Positions 22,534-34,100 of a stretch of 64,000 nucleotides of DNA are shown here, piece by piece. Origin of the DNA: Gyrodactylus bullatarudis. Taxonomy: Eukaryota; Platyhelminthes; Monogenea; Gyrodactylidea; Gyrodactylidae. The position numbers were made by a program, and so were the translations under genes. Below the pieces are notes generated by a model. That model made no database searches. It had not been told where the DNA came from and saw only the letters and a list, made by a program, of their open reading frames with translations. Each line of letters opens with the position of its first letter. The stretch's first letter is position 1. The stretch covers positions 35,642-99,641 of the forward strand of contig SSNU01000126.1 of NCBI GenBank assembly GCA_012064415.1, read 5' to 3'.

Positions 22534-25187
22534 CTCTCATAGTTTAGAAGATAAAAAGATAGTTTAATTATAATCATGATACAATCGAGCTCTTCTTTTT
22601 AATGATTGAGTTTTTGTAGAGATCATAAAATTCCAACTTCATTTCTACAAAATAACCTTTAAGATGAAAGCTTTTTTCTCCCTTCAACACAATGAAACGA
22701 TTCATTAAAAAGTAAAAAATATTAGAAAAAAGTAGCCTAATTGACGATGATTATCAAGCTGTAAGAAGAAAAAAGAGTAACCTCTCCAGAAATTACAATG
22801 GAAAACCTGGATATAAATGTAGTTTTGCTTTTAAATACACTGTATTTTGGTATGTAAGAGAAAACTTTCCTTTCATACTCTACAACATTGGATAAAACAT
22901 GTCTCATGTGTGTTATATGAAGAGGTTTCTGGTTCATCCCCTGATGCTAAACACTCATAAATAGCTAGAGGAAAAAGGTTTTTTCTAAAATAAAAAAGTC
23001 AATCATTCATCATTTCTTTGCGCATCGTAAATAGGGGAAATTTCTGTATCACCAAAGAGGGAATCACAATTCTATACCTTATTCTAATTCCTCAAGTTTC
23101 CTTTCAAGATTACAATGTAATGAATTTAATCCTCTTTTATATCATGGACCTCCTTCTACTGATATTGATTTAGCCCGTTTAATTCTCTAAAGTAGGCAAA
23201 ATTAGACTTTTAAATTCCTGTACATTCTATTCATATTATTAGGTGTATTCTCAAATTTTAAATCAGAATATTAGTTTAAAAAAGTGTAAATAAATCTTGC
23301 AATTAAAGTTAGTTTATAAGGCTGTATTACAGTTGTGGACAAAGCTGGTGGAGTAAGCCATTCCGACGAAAATAAAGCGGGAAAATACCACGAAAAGGTA
23401 TAGTCTCGATTATTTTGCAAGAAATCCATTGGTGGAATTATTTTTTTCGAAAATTAATGTTTAGGGCCGCAAAATTTTTATTGGTCAAAATTGATGACTT
23501 TAGAGGTTAATACTTGCTCCAGAGAGAAGTAAAAATGCTCATTAGAGCCTATAAAATGCGCTCTTTCTTTTGGAAATAAAAAAACTCTACAAAAACCCTT
23601 CTTTCAAAAGTCGTTTTTTACCATTTTACTTTAAAGTAGTATTGTAATAAGGCATATTTCGCTATATAGGAACACATTTAAGACCTTGTGGATCTAACTC
23701 CACAAAATACATAGCTGAAAGGGGCCTCAATAGAAAGACAAATAAATTCTGAACAATCACTGTAATTTTTATTATTCTTATTATTTAAGAAATACTACAT
23801 CTTTCTCTCCATTTTATATAGATGGACCAATACAAGCCAGAAGACAACCTAGTCAGGTAGCAAGCGAACAACATTATAGTCAAACTTCTTGGTAATGTTT
23901 AAGCATCACTACTTTTGCCGGACTCAAATTCTGCAGAACATTTTAAAGCTCAACAGTATTATGCTTATCGTCTGGAATATCCTTTGAAGAATAGTTATAT
24001 CAATCTGTCAGTTTTTTATACACTTAAGATGCATAAGTCGGTCAATGAATTTTCTTGAAGTGGTCAGTAAAGTCTATGTGAACAATTATAGTTATTTATT
24101 AGGAGCTAGTGCTTGGTTCGGCTCGTTCCATAGGAATGACTTTCTAACATTAAAATATCTCTTAATGCTATGATCCCAATTAATTATAAATTAATTTGGG
24201 CGTTTGAAAGAATTTCCATTTTTATTCCACCCAATATATTTTTATTGAGATAGAAATTTGTATTTTCATTCTTTAATTTCTTTTACAAAGGACAGACTCA
24301 TTTCAGTAGTTAAGATAATAATTCTGATAAAACAATCTAATGAAGGATTAGTCTAAGATTTGGTCACAAAAAATTTTGTGTTTCATCTTTAGTGATAATT
24401 TTGAGAAAAAGTATGGTTAAAGAATAAAATAATATAATGTAAGCTAAAAACACCGAAACTCTTAAAGTTTCAGAGGTGTATATGAAAAAATCCTCTGCTC
24501 CTATTGATCAATAAGAAGTCGAAGCTTAGACCCATGAAATTTAAATAACACATGTGAAAAGATAAAGTTACTAAAACTGTTTAACTTAAGGACTACTTTG
24601 AATTGGGTTGAAATAAATATAATTATAATCTGTAAATAATGCTACAATTTAGTCCATAAATGACACTTGTCACTTCTTAATAAGAGGTTCTTATATAGCC
24701 GATATTATTTTATAATATTATATTACAAAACTTTTATCAATTTTGACAAATCTTATGTTGATATAAATACGAGAATTTGCCGATATTAATTCTTGATAAA
24801 ACTAGTTTTAAACACAAATTTCATAATTTTGTAAATTTAAAAAATTTAGTTTCTAAATAGAAACATGAATTTCGAAATTAAAGGATCTTTAGAGAGAACA
24901 AAAATGTATTGCATGTATGCCTAATGGGCTTTTATTTATTTAAAAATACAGTATTAAAGTTGTACAATACATTCAACTCAATAGGTTTTATCGGTCATTT
25001 TCAAGTTTCTAAATAAATTGTAATTGAAAATATTTTTTTACAGTTTCATTTAGATGGATTTTCTTGACGGGATATTTTATTTTACAAAGAGTCCAACGAT
25101 TAAAAAGAAACAAAATTCGAATTTAGAGATGGATAACCATAGTTGTGTGAATGGGAAAGAGTTCTCTTTTTACATTTATTTCACCCC
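22534..25187. other. Intergenic, downstream of DCP1; mostly unrecognised
   Basis: No supported gene. It contains one fragment of the PLE-C palindrome sequence (23785-23885) and a faint PLE-B 3'-end remnant near 24430-24460 (GTAAGCTAAAAACACC). The remainder is featureless AT-rich DNA. Confidence 0.4.
23785..23885 (+). repeat. Fragment of PLE-C 3' sequence
   Basis: TAAGAAATACTACATC, AGATGGACCAATACAAGCC and GTAGCAAGCGAACAACATT follow the same order as 3848-3953 in the palindrome arm, at roughly 90% identity. Confidence 0.75.
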
Positions 25188-28100
25188 TCATGGCTCGGGA
25201 TATTTTTTCAAATTCTTTTTATTCTTTAATGGAGTTGATTGGGAAGTTGTAGCTGGAACCGATAGACGTTCTTCAATGGCACCAAGATAGGACTTGTGAA
25301 GCTTGTCAATAAAGTCCTCATCATTCTATATATGCGATGAAAAATGGGTTAATTTCTCTCAAAGTTTATTTTGAATCGTGTTGGTCATTTAAATTATCGA
25401 TCGGCAAAAATATGAGGAGGCAAATGTTTGATAGATCAGCCAAAACGTTGAGACTTAATTATTTTAATTTCAAGTAGCGAAAAAAATAATATATCAATTT
25501 ACTTGCAAGTATATATGCGATTTAATTTTAGTTACTGTTGATAAAAGTAATTTCGGGGGATTGAGAGGAAAATTTTATAAATCTTTTATAAATGTTAATA
25601 TTCATAACCATTCAATAAGCCGAAGGGAAAATACAGGCTTTCTTGGTGTAGTGGCTAAAACACACTGACAAGTTTATTAACTTACAGAAGGCACTTGGCA
25701 TTTAAGTAACTCAATATTTTTCGTTTAACCTTGAGAAAATACTTCTTACATCCCTGATTCGATACGAAATCTAATAATCTTTTATAATAAAGATTACACC
25801 TCCATCATTCGTAATAAACGTACTATTAATCCTCTGTATTAAATATTTTTATTGAGTAATCAATGATTAGGGTACACAAAAATGCTACTTTAAAAATCCT
25901 CAGGTCTTTCAACATCGAAGATAATACTGACTATTTTTTACTACTTCTATCCCCTCAGTTACAAATTATTATTTCCATCTTGAATTATTTCATATTCGAA
26001 TGGAGGAACATGAGTTCTAAGAGGTTGTTAAATGCTACCAAAAAGGTAATTTAACTCAACATCAGGCAACAATAAAACATTGAATATGATTCATATAAAT
26101 TTTCCAAGATCAAATTTTTTTTGACGATAAATAAGCCATTTGAAAATGAAAATTTCTAAGAATGGTTTATATTTTTGACAAATATAGATGAGAAATAAAA
26201 GTACTTAGTCTGTAGGTGATATTCTTATTTTCGCTAAAAATTTTTGTTATTTTCTGCGTAGCCCCAACAAATTTAAAATGAAATAGATTTAGTCTATGAT
26301 AAACATTATTAAACACAATTATTTAAATGCTATGTGCGTTCAAAGTCCGATTGGGACTCAAAGAGTTAATAATGTGTTTTAACTATGAGAGTATTTTAAC
26401 CAAGTCACACTGAAATTATTCAAGCTTCGGCAGATCTATGACTTGAGTACGAATGAGTACAGATTTGATAATACAGAGAGATATTGGCAACTCTTCCTAC
26501 TTGGGTTACATTAGATACAATAGATGTAAATAGAAAGAATAAAAACAGACTCACGTTTATCATGTGGATGAGAGATAGTTTGAGCTGATTCTTTGACAGA
26601 TAATCAGAGGGTGAGGAATCTGATTTCTTCTTTTGCTTATCCAAACTTGACATAAAGTTACTCAGGACCAGGTTACCTGTGCAAAGGAATATTTCAGAAA
26701 TTTTTCATACATTGAAAAGTTTTTGGTGAAATTGAATCAAAATTAGACTTGAATATTATTGATCTTTTATGGTGGTAGAAATCAATGACTACCAGTCAAA
26801 TTTTACATTATTGAACGTATTCTTTAACAAAATTTTGAAATTGATGGAATTATTATTCTTGCTTAAGAATTTAAAAGTGACATGATATTAATCTTTGTAT
26901 GAAGGACTTGAACAATTTTTTCGCAAACAAGGCTGGTTATAGATTGGATTGCTTCATTTTTCATATCAGAGGATAAAAATTTCAGCAGGTCCTACTTCTT
27001 TTAACAGGCCTTGTAAAACAATGTATGAGGCTTTCAACAGATGAAAAAATTAAAAAATTCGAGACTTGGTAGAGGGTCTCCGATACTCCATACATCTGAT
27101 AAGGATGGCCATTACATATTGGAGAGTTTTATTGTTTTCTCAGCTTGCATTTTATTCTTATTTTCTTTGACTTTTACTATTTTTTTTTTTTTTGAAATTG
27201 AAAAATTTATATTTATTTATAGAAATGATTTGTACAAATAAGGGAAAAGGGAAAGAGTGTTCCATGTGCCCGGTGTGGGAGGGTTTGAACCTAGGACCGA
27301 GAGTAAGAGGGTCCGAATTTCTTTTATGATTTGTAAATTATTATTTTGAATGAACTTTTAACTAATATCATTTTTGAAGAATTACCACTGATGTAAATTT
27401 TTAAATACGTCCGAAAATCCACATAAATTCATAATTGGAAAAGTAAACTTTCTCCTTAAATCATTACTAAAACCATCTCCTTTGAAATTAAGTTTCATGA
27501 AAATTGTGGTTTGATGATACTTCAAGAAATGTACATTTGGTTTTAATTTATCTTCTTCCAATTTTCTAAAGTATCAGATTCATTCATAGAGCTCTGATGT
27601 AGAAGAAACCTCAAAATCCCTTTAGATGATTAAATCAAGTTTAGCTAGATTGTCCGACCCAAAATGAGACGGATTTTAAATATTCTGTCCCTAAAACAAT
27701 ATTTTGCTATGTATATTATTGTCTGTAATACTCACCATTATTTAGTCCATTCTTATTAACATCAGCACATTCATTGAGGCATATTTTTTCTGCAGAGAGG
27801 AAAAAATTTTCAAATTCTTAAAAGTTTAATTAGATAAGAAAGGTAGAACTCACCGGTGGAAATAGGCAAATTTTCAATTTCACTAACTTCGGGAGCAGCA
27901 ACATCTAAGAGAGAACATGTGTTAGTGTAAGAAGTAAAGAGTCATTTAAAAATTGTTTCTAACCAATCGATTTTCGAAAGATTGCAGAGTCATCAAGGTC
28001 ATCACCAGATTGAATGATCCATTTTTCAAGCTGACTTGACTTTTTGACAGTACTCGAGGCTTCTTCGCCACTGGTAATATTGTCGAGGCCAGATTGAGTC

Positions 28101-29158
28101 TAACAAGAATAAAAAATATATTTAAGATTGATCAGGGAATTATTAATTAAATCGTTTCGTTATTACCCAATTTAAAGGTTCCAAAAGTATATTTTTACAA
28201 GGAAAATTAAATTGATAATTTCAAGCCAAAAAACTCACATCATTCTTTTTTGGAGTTAACTCACATATGGCAGCATCTTCGATATCCATGAGATTTTTTA
28301 TTCTGATTAATTTAAGAAAGGAAATTAATTGAGGCTTAGTTACTGAATCTCTGAAAGGAAATATTGCTTACTTTTTTCTGGAATTTATTTTATCTTGGAG
28401 TTCTATGAAAATAAAATTATCAATAAATTATAAAGAATAAAATTTATATATGGGTATATGAACTGATTTTTCAAAACTTACTTATACGATCTTCGCCGAA
28501 ATATTTCTTAAACTTTGCTTCAGCAAGCTCGAGTTTATCGAAAATATCTTCTTTGTTTGACTCACTAGCTGGCATTTTGGGTAAATTCAGAGGCTTAATT
28601 TCTTCGCGAATTTGTTTGTTGTCGACATACTGACTCAGAATACTGTCATCAAAGAGTATAATTAAATTTCATAATAAAATCAAAGGAGTTTCATTGTTAA
28701 CTTATGTTAAAAACTTATCATGATTAAAATATTTAATTTGAAAAAATATGCGGTTTAGTGTCAGGAATGAAAAATTGCCCCAAAATTAATACTTACTTTT
28801 CAACTCGTTTGAAAATACGTACAAAGTCATCGATAGAATGAAACCAGATAGAAGATATTCCATGGCATGAGCATTTGAACAACATAAAATTTCCATTTTG
28901 AGAAAGCTGAAAGTCTTTGGATATATATTCTATTCTATTTTGATTTGGTTTTCGCCTATTAAGAATAAATAATGCAAAGAAAGGAGCAATTGATCTTTTG
29001 TAAAGAAAAAATATTCCACCAATCTCGAGTTTCAGCCAAGTCCGGCATTTTCTATTGAATTCATATAGATGAGTGTTAGCAGAACGATCTAGAATTGCTA
29101 CACATTTGTCATCATAGCGTGATATAAGCGACAAATTGAGTGCTTCGTCTTCGTTCAT
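25188..29158 (-). CDS. DCP1: mRNA-decapping enzyme subunit 1, nine exons (372 aa)
   Basis: Exons (minus): 29158-28797, 28642-28482, 28402-28372, 28302-28239, 28099-27964, 27904-27854, 27789-27736, 26676-26555, 25325-25188. All junctions are GT..AG and frames join throughout. Residues 1-120 are the DCP1 EVH1 domain: LNLSLISRYD, GGIFFLYKRSIAPFF, LNRRKPNQNR, ISSIWFHSIDD. The middle is low-complexity and acidic. The end is the DCP1 trimerisation helix pair, split over the last intron: LSKNQLKLSLIHMIN then NDEDFIDKLHKSYL. DCP1 activates the decapping enzyme DCP2 in cytoplasmic 5'-3' mRNA decay. Introns range from 58 bp to 1.2 kb. AATAAA lies seven bases past the stop (25176-25181, minus). It is divergently paired with the tektin gene. 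Confidence 0.9.
27177..27318 (-). repeat. tRNA-derived SINE-1, copy 2, 5'-truncated, in DCP1 intron 7
   Basis: Minus strand: ATTCGGACCC, B box GGTTCAAACCC, CTCCCACACCGG, the CTTATTTGTACAA body and a terminal A-run (27178-27191) align along their length with 998-1177. The A-box half is missing. It has the same orientation as DCP1. Confidence 0.75.
27420..27600 (-). repeat. PLE-B remnant in DCP1 intron 7
   Basis: The minus strand resembles the linker before the GIY-YIG domain of PLE-B (KLNFKG, SNDLR), matching 41740-41830 at low identity. Decayed. Confidence 0.45.
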
Positions 29159-29264
29159 TTTCTGTATACTTTTAAAGTTAAAAATAAATTAAAACAAAAA
29201 CTGCTGTAAAGTACTGGAATATGTTGGTTTCCTAGGAAACAACGGGTTTTCTTTTGAATTTGAA
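29159..29264. promoter_or_regulatory. Compact bidirectional promoter between DCP1 and tektin
   Basis: Only 106 bp separate the two divergent start codons. No TATA box stands out on either side. Both 5' UTRs and promoters must fit here unless there are upstream non-coding exons. Confidence 0.55.
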
Positions 29265-30499
29265 ATGCAATTTCAAAGTCGAAAAAAATTTAATGAATAT
29301 AATGAAAATCTGAGAAATAAAGCAGATAGACTAAACGAATCGGCTCAGCTTTTATGCTTAGAAATTGAAAGACTTCAAAGAGAAGCAAACGAACGAAAGA
29401 ATAAATATGAAAGCGATACCAAAAATAAATTTAGTAATTTAAAATAAAATAATTTATTACAATAGGATATAGAGATAAGGAAATTCAATTCTGGATACAT
29501 CAACTAAATAATAAACTCGCTGATCTATCAAATGAAAATTCTCTTATTGAGGACGAAGCTAAGAAGCTTTTGTGTGTTAAAGATGGCTTGTGCAATCCGT
29601 TTAATATTGCTAAGGCATGTCTAAAGGCTAGGCAAAAGTTATCAGAAAATATGGAAGATGACGTAACCTTATCCCTTTTAAATGAGATAAAAACTTATGA
29701 AAAGATTGATGATCTTCTGGAGGATTTCAAAATTGACATGCTCGATAAACTCAGAGTGAATAGGAAGTTTGAATTTGAAATTAACCAGGACATAAATCAA
29801 AAGGTACTCGCGAAAATCATAGATTCTGAAGCCAATGAGTATGCTGAAGAAAATTTGCTGTTTTTTAAAAAAAATAAGTTCCCAGAAAATGAAATGTGAG
29901 CTCTTTACTTATTTTATTTCAGGATAACTTCCTATGAAGATTGGTTAGAGATTTCAAGGGGTAAAATAGATAGAAGTGATCAGAATCTTGATTTATGCAG
30001 AAAATTGAGACATCAAGCCATCGCCTTCTTGAATCAAATTCATAATGACGTTCATGGGGCATTCAATAAGACATCTGAAGCTTTTGAGCGTTCCAAGAAG
30101 AACTTGCTTCGCTTAATTGAAAAATTGGAAACTCGTTCAAGAGAATGCCTCGAAGAGATACTGAATCTTGAATCTAGACTAGATGAAGTTGATGATAATT
30201 TAAGAGAAAGAAAAGCTAGTTACGAGACGATTAAGGCAAAACTTGAAAAACGTCGACAAAGACCTAATTTTGAGAATGTAAATGATGAAATTACTGAAAG
30301 TTTACTCAATCAACTGAACCAACTGAAGGATGATATAATTAATTTAGAAGAACAACGAAGAGTCTTGGACTCTCACGCTAAAAAGAATAGAAGTATTTAT
30401 CGGGAAATTAATCAAGATGTTGAAGATAAGAGAGAAGCTTTGTACATTGATGATGTTATTTGTAAAAACATTAGAAATACTTTTAAACTTTCTTGTTAA
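29265..30499 (+). CDS. Tektin-1-like ciliary protein, three exons (391 aa)
   Basis: Exons: 29265-29433, 29466-29895, 29923-30499. Without splicing each exon runs into a stop; with it the frame is continuous. The product is coiled coil throughout. Tektin landmarks are EIQFWIHQLNNKL, the central LRVNRKFEFEI (compare the family's IRLNR segment), SYEDWLEIS, RPNFENVND at about residue 312 (position of the conserved nonapeptide RPNVELCRD, altered in its last six residues), and a YIDDVICKNIRNTF end that matches tektin-1 best. Tektins are inner-junction filaments of ciliary and flagellar doublet microtubules. The N-terminus lacks about 20 residues seen in other tektins. The two introns are only 32 and 27 nt, which is exceptional. 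DCP1 diverges from it upstream. Confidence 0.85.
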
Positions 30500-30786
30500 C
30501 TAAAACTGAATAATAATAATACACTTGTAAACTGCTACAAAAGATATTAGTAATTTTAGAGTATGCATTGTAATTAATCTCGATGATGACAGATTATATA
30601 TGTATTCATATACATATAGAAACGTGTTTAGCCTATCCAAATTGAGCTTAACTTTCAACCAATCATATCAATTGATCTGCTAAAAATATTTAAAATTTCA
30701 TTTTTAAATATATATATTTAAATTGAATTAATTTAATGTAATAAAAAACTTATGGATATTTGAATAGATTTGTCCAGTTATGTAAT

Positions 30787-31153
30787 ATGCAAACAGGTTC
30801 CAACAACCTCTGGGCATTAATTCTAATCTTGACATTTTTCCTTCCAAAGCAGCAGTCAATCCAGCTCCTAGTCAACGGTGAAGAACTACAATGCGTTTAT
30901 AATTCAGTCTCACATCAGATAAATTCAAACTGGCTTGAAAATGGTTGTTTGTGCACCTGTAATTTTGACGAAATTACTCGAATTCCAATGGTAATATGCG
31001 AAAAAGATAATTGCAGCACTCAAAATACATTCGATGTTCATGGGAATTATGGAAACTTGGGATATTTAATCAAGGACTCGGATATACCAATTGGCAGAGA
31101 TCCGAAATTTATATCTTTGACTGGAGCTCCTATCGATTTAATTGAACATGAAA
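30787..31153 (+). CDS. VWC gene exon 1: signal peptide and partial VWC
   Basis: The start is the ATG of MQTGSNNLWALILILTFFL; the frame extends nine codons upstream only through non-ATG codons. The hydrophobic segment is followed by QLLVNGEELQC and a CLCTC motif with later C and C, a half-size VWC. It ends GAA-A before GTGAGT (phase 1). Confidence 0.8.
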
Positions 31154-34100
31154 GTGAGTACCGTTCAGTTGCTTGATTTTTTTAAAACAAGAATTTCTAA
31201 TCAGATGATTAAGAAATTTTTAAGAATCAACATTTTTCCAAATTTCTGTTTAGCAGCATAAAAATATTTTTTTTGGTTGTGACCCCAAGGGCTAGAATAT
31301 GATTATAATAATTATTTAGAACTAAAGCGTTGCAAAATATCAACTTAATTCTCTCCTTATCAACAAGGATAAGTTAAGTTAAGTTTTAACTACAATAAAA
31401 ACTATAATATCAATCCTATCTGCATTTGAAGAGAATTGTTTTTGAGACCACTTTTAAGGGGCTCAAATGTCTAGACTAAAAGATTCCATGTACATAATTA
31501 AAATATTGATAAATTCTAATCGTGAATATTTTGATGGACAAATCAAATGGAAATTAAATAGTGGTGTGGTGAATTTATACTTTTAGTAGATCGTCTGGAC
31601 TAGTTTTACTCACATTTTGACATGAAACGAGTTTTACCCTAGAAAAGTTCTTTTCAAGACTTTTAATGGAACATAACTTGAATGATCACTTTGTCAGTGA
31701 AGTTGAACCCAAAACTGAGTATTACTCATTGAGCAATGGGAAAAAATCAGGAAAATTTGAAGCGATATAAATTAAATGGACAATTTATCCATAGAAAAAT
31801 AGAGCATTAAGCCCCGTTTACTGCTAGTTCAAGTTTATTTGTTTAAATGCGCTAAAAATTTATAAAACCTTAGAAAAATAAAAATTGTTTCTGTAAAAGA
31901 TAAACAAAAATATAATATTAGTCAGCCATTGCCTAGAATTTGATTTTGTAATTAGAATCCAAAAAATCCATGGAACCAAATTTCTAGTAAAAAATAGCGC
32001 ATGAGAATTTCCCAAAAATCTTGCATTCAGTTTCAAAATTATCGAATACGGAATATGAACGGGATAGTTTTGACATTCAAAATCTTTAAAATAAAAGCAT
32101 TTTTAATTTAAAACAGGTTTTACACAGAAGAGAATATTTAAAATACTACAATTTCAAGAATTCTGAAAATTTTGTCTAGAATGTCTACTCAAACTAAAAT
32201 TTTTAAGAGAATCTATTCAAGACAGAAATGTGCTAATTTGATTGATAGAATCTGTAATTATTGCCATAGGATATTTGTATTCTCAAAAGAAAAAAACCCT
32301 AGACGGATTGAATAATTAAAATAAACTTTTTTGCCGATCATTTGGTTCTTTTTTTCATTATTGATGCAATAAATTCATTTTGTTCGATTACATTGTGAAA
32401 AAATTTCTTTCATTCTATTCCATGTCTGAAAATCTTGAAAAAATCTTTTTGTATTCTTTTTGACATGTTCAAAAATATTGGATTTTAATCAATATTCTAT
32501 TCTTAAATTAAATCAGTTAAATATAACATAAGTTTTTTTGGGAACAGTGTAGAGCTTCCTGCGATATCCTTGAAATTCGATTAACTGAATTATCTCGGCA
32601 CATTCATTCAGACGAGTCAGGTTAGGGCGAACAATTCAAATTTCAGCAAACTGTTTTTATTTCCTTTTCAGTGTGAAAGCTATATATATTATTGACATCT
32701 AGGAATACGAATTGACAAGAATTGAAAATCGAGTCCAGAGTTATCAATACTTATTTTCTCCCACAAATATAACTGTAAAAAGGCGAGAAATTTACAGCCT
32801 CGATAAATTAGCCATCTAAAAGACGCATACGATATATTTCTATAAATTCACTATTCACTTGAGATTAATACTTGATGATAATTATCAATATATTTGATAG
32901 TTAATCGTTATCTACTCTCATTGTAAAGACTTGCCATCACAGCTAGAGCATTTTAATTTATCCATCAAAAATTGAATTTTATAAATCTCTCCAATGTTGT
33001 ATATTAAATTAGGCCAATATTTCCCAGCCTTAATCTCATTCTGAAGATGGTCGATAACTAAGCATTTCGTCCTACAGAACCATACGTTTTCGAGTATACA
33101 AAATCTCGATATTTTGGATAAAAATAGAGTTTATAGCAAAAAAAGTCTTTTTTCACACGTTGAAAGAAATTCCTAGGAAGTTAGGTAAACTTTGATGATT
33201 TTAGGGAAAATGTGATTTTTGTATATCAGAACATGAAAAATGTGTTTTCTCGGTTAAAACAATTTTTGATCAAGGCATGGAACATTGTTCGGGGAATATA
33301 AAATTTTTTATTACCCAATTGTACAATGTACATATCGCTTGAGTACATGGAAACTAAAAGTTGGAAACATTCAATTTAATCTTAATTAATAAATTTCAAC
33401 AGAATATTTCCATAGAGAATAAAATTAACCAGTGATCGCTAGAATAGAAATATATATTGAAAATATGAAATAACAGCTATTTTAAAACTTTAGAATCATA
33501 TGAAAATAGACTATCAAAAGGAACTTTTAGGGCGTGGTGCCAAGTGTAATCAAATCTAGAAAATAATACAAACACACAAGAAATAATGGACTCTCCATAA
33601 AAATGCAACTTATTGTTGATTTACTTCTTAAAGAAATACACAACTTTCTTTTTCAATAATTATTATTACTATTTAAATAATATGTGTTGAAGGAATACTG
33701 GAAAATTCGTTAATCATCTAAACTCATAGTCAACAAGAATTGATCTAATAGCCTTAATCTGCAAGAATTCACAGAAATTCGTCATTACGGTGGGAAATCG
33801 AACCATTTGAATTTTTCGATTATCACTAGGTAAAATGATCCAAAATATAGAGATTGAACTTCTTCTTGGAAAGAGTAATTTTCTATCAAATTCTACGGCC
33901 AAATTCGAAATCTTGGACTAATTTTGATCCTGAATATCAATAGTTAACTGCTTTAAATCTTTGAAATCGATAAAAAATTTTGATTTGAAAGTTGAAAAAG
34001 TGGAAATTTGAAACATTTCCGAAATTCAAAAAACGGCTCAATTTTGGTCAGATTTTTTTCGGAAATTTTTTTTGTATTCAAATCTAATCAGCTCATTTCA

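Noticed and set aside
25639..25690. A-box-like TGGTGTAGTGG, as a tRNA or SINE head
   Set aside because: No B box follows at a suitable distance and no second copy was seen.
26416..26496. Candidate last exon of DCP1 directly after exon 8
   Set aside because: It is in frame with an AG acceptor, but the encoded 26 residues do not resemble the second trimerisation helix. The exon at 25325-25188 gives NDEDFIDKLHKSYL, an excellent match, so the nearer one was discarded.
26420..26653. 77-codon minus frame taken as a separate small gene
   Set aside because: Its first half is DCP1 exon 8; the rest is read-through into the intron.
30760..30786. Upstream extension of VWC exon 1 by nine codons
   Set aside because: It would start at TTG. 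The ATG at 30787 leads straight into the signal peptide.
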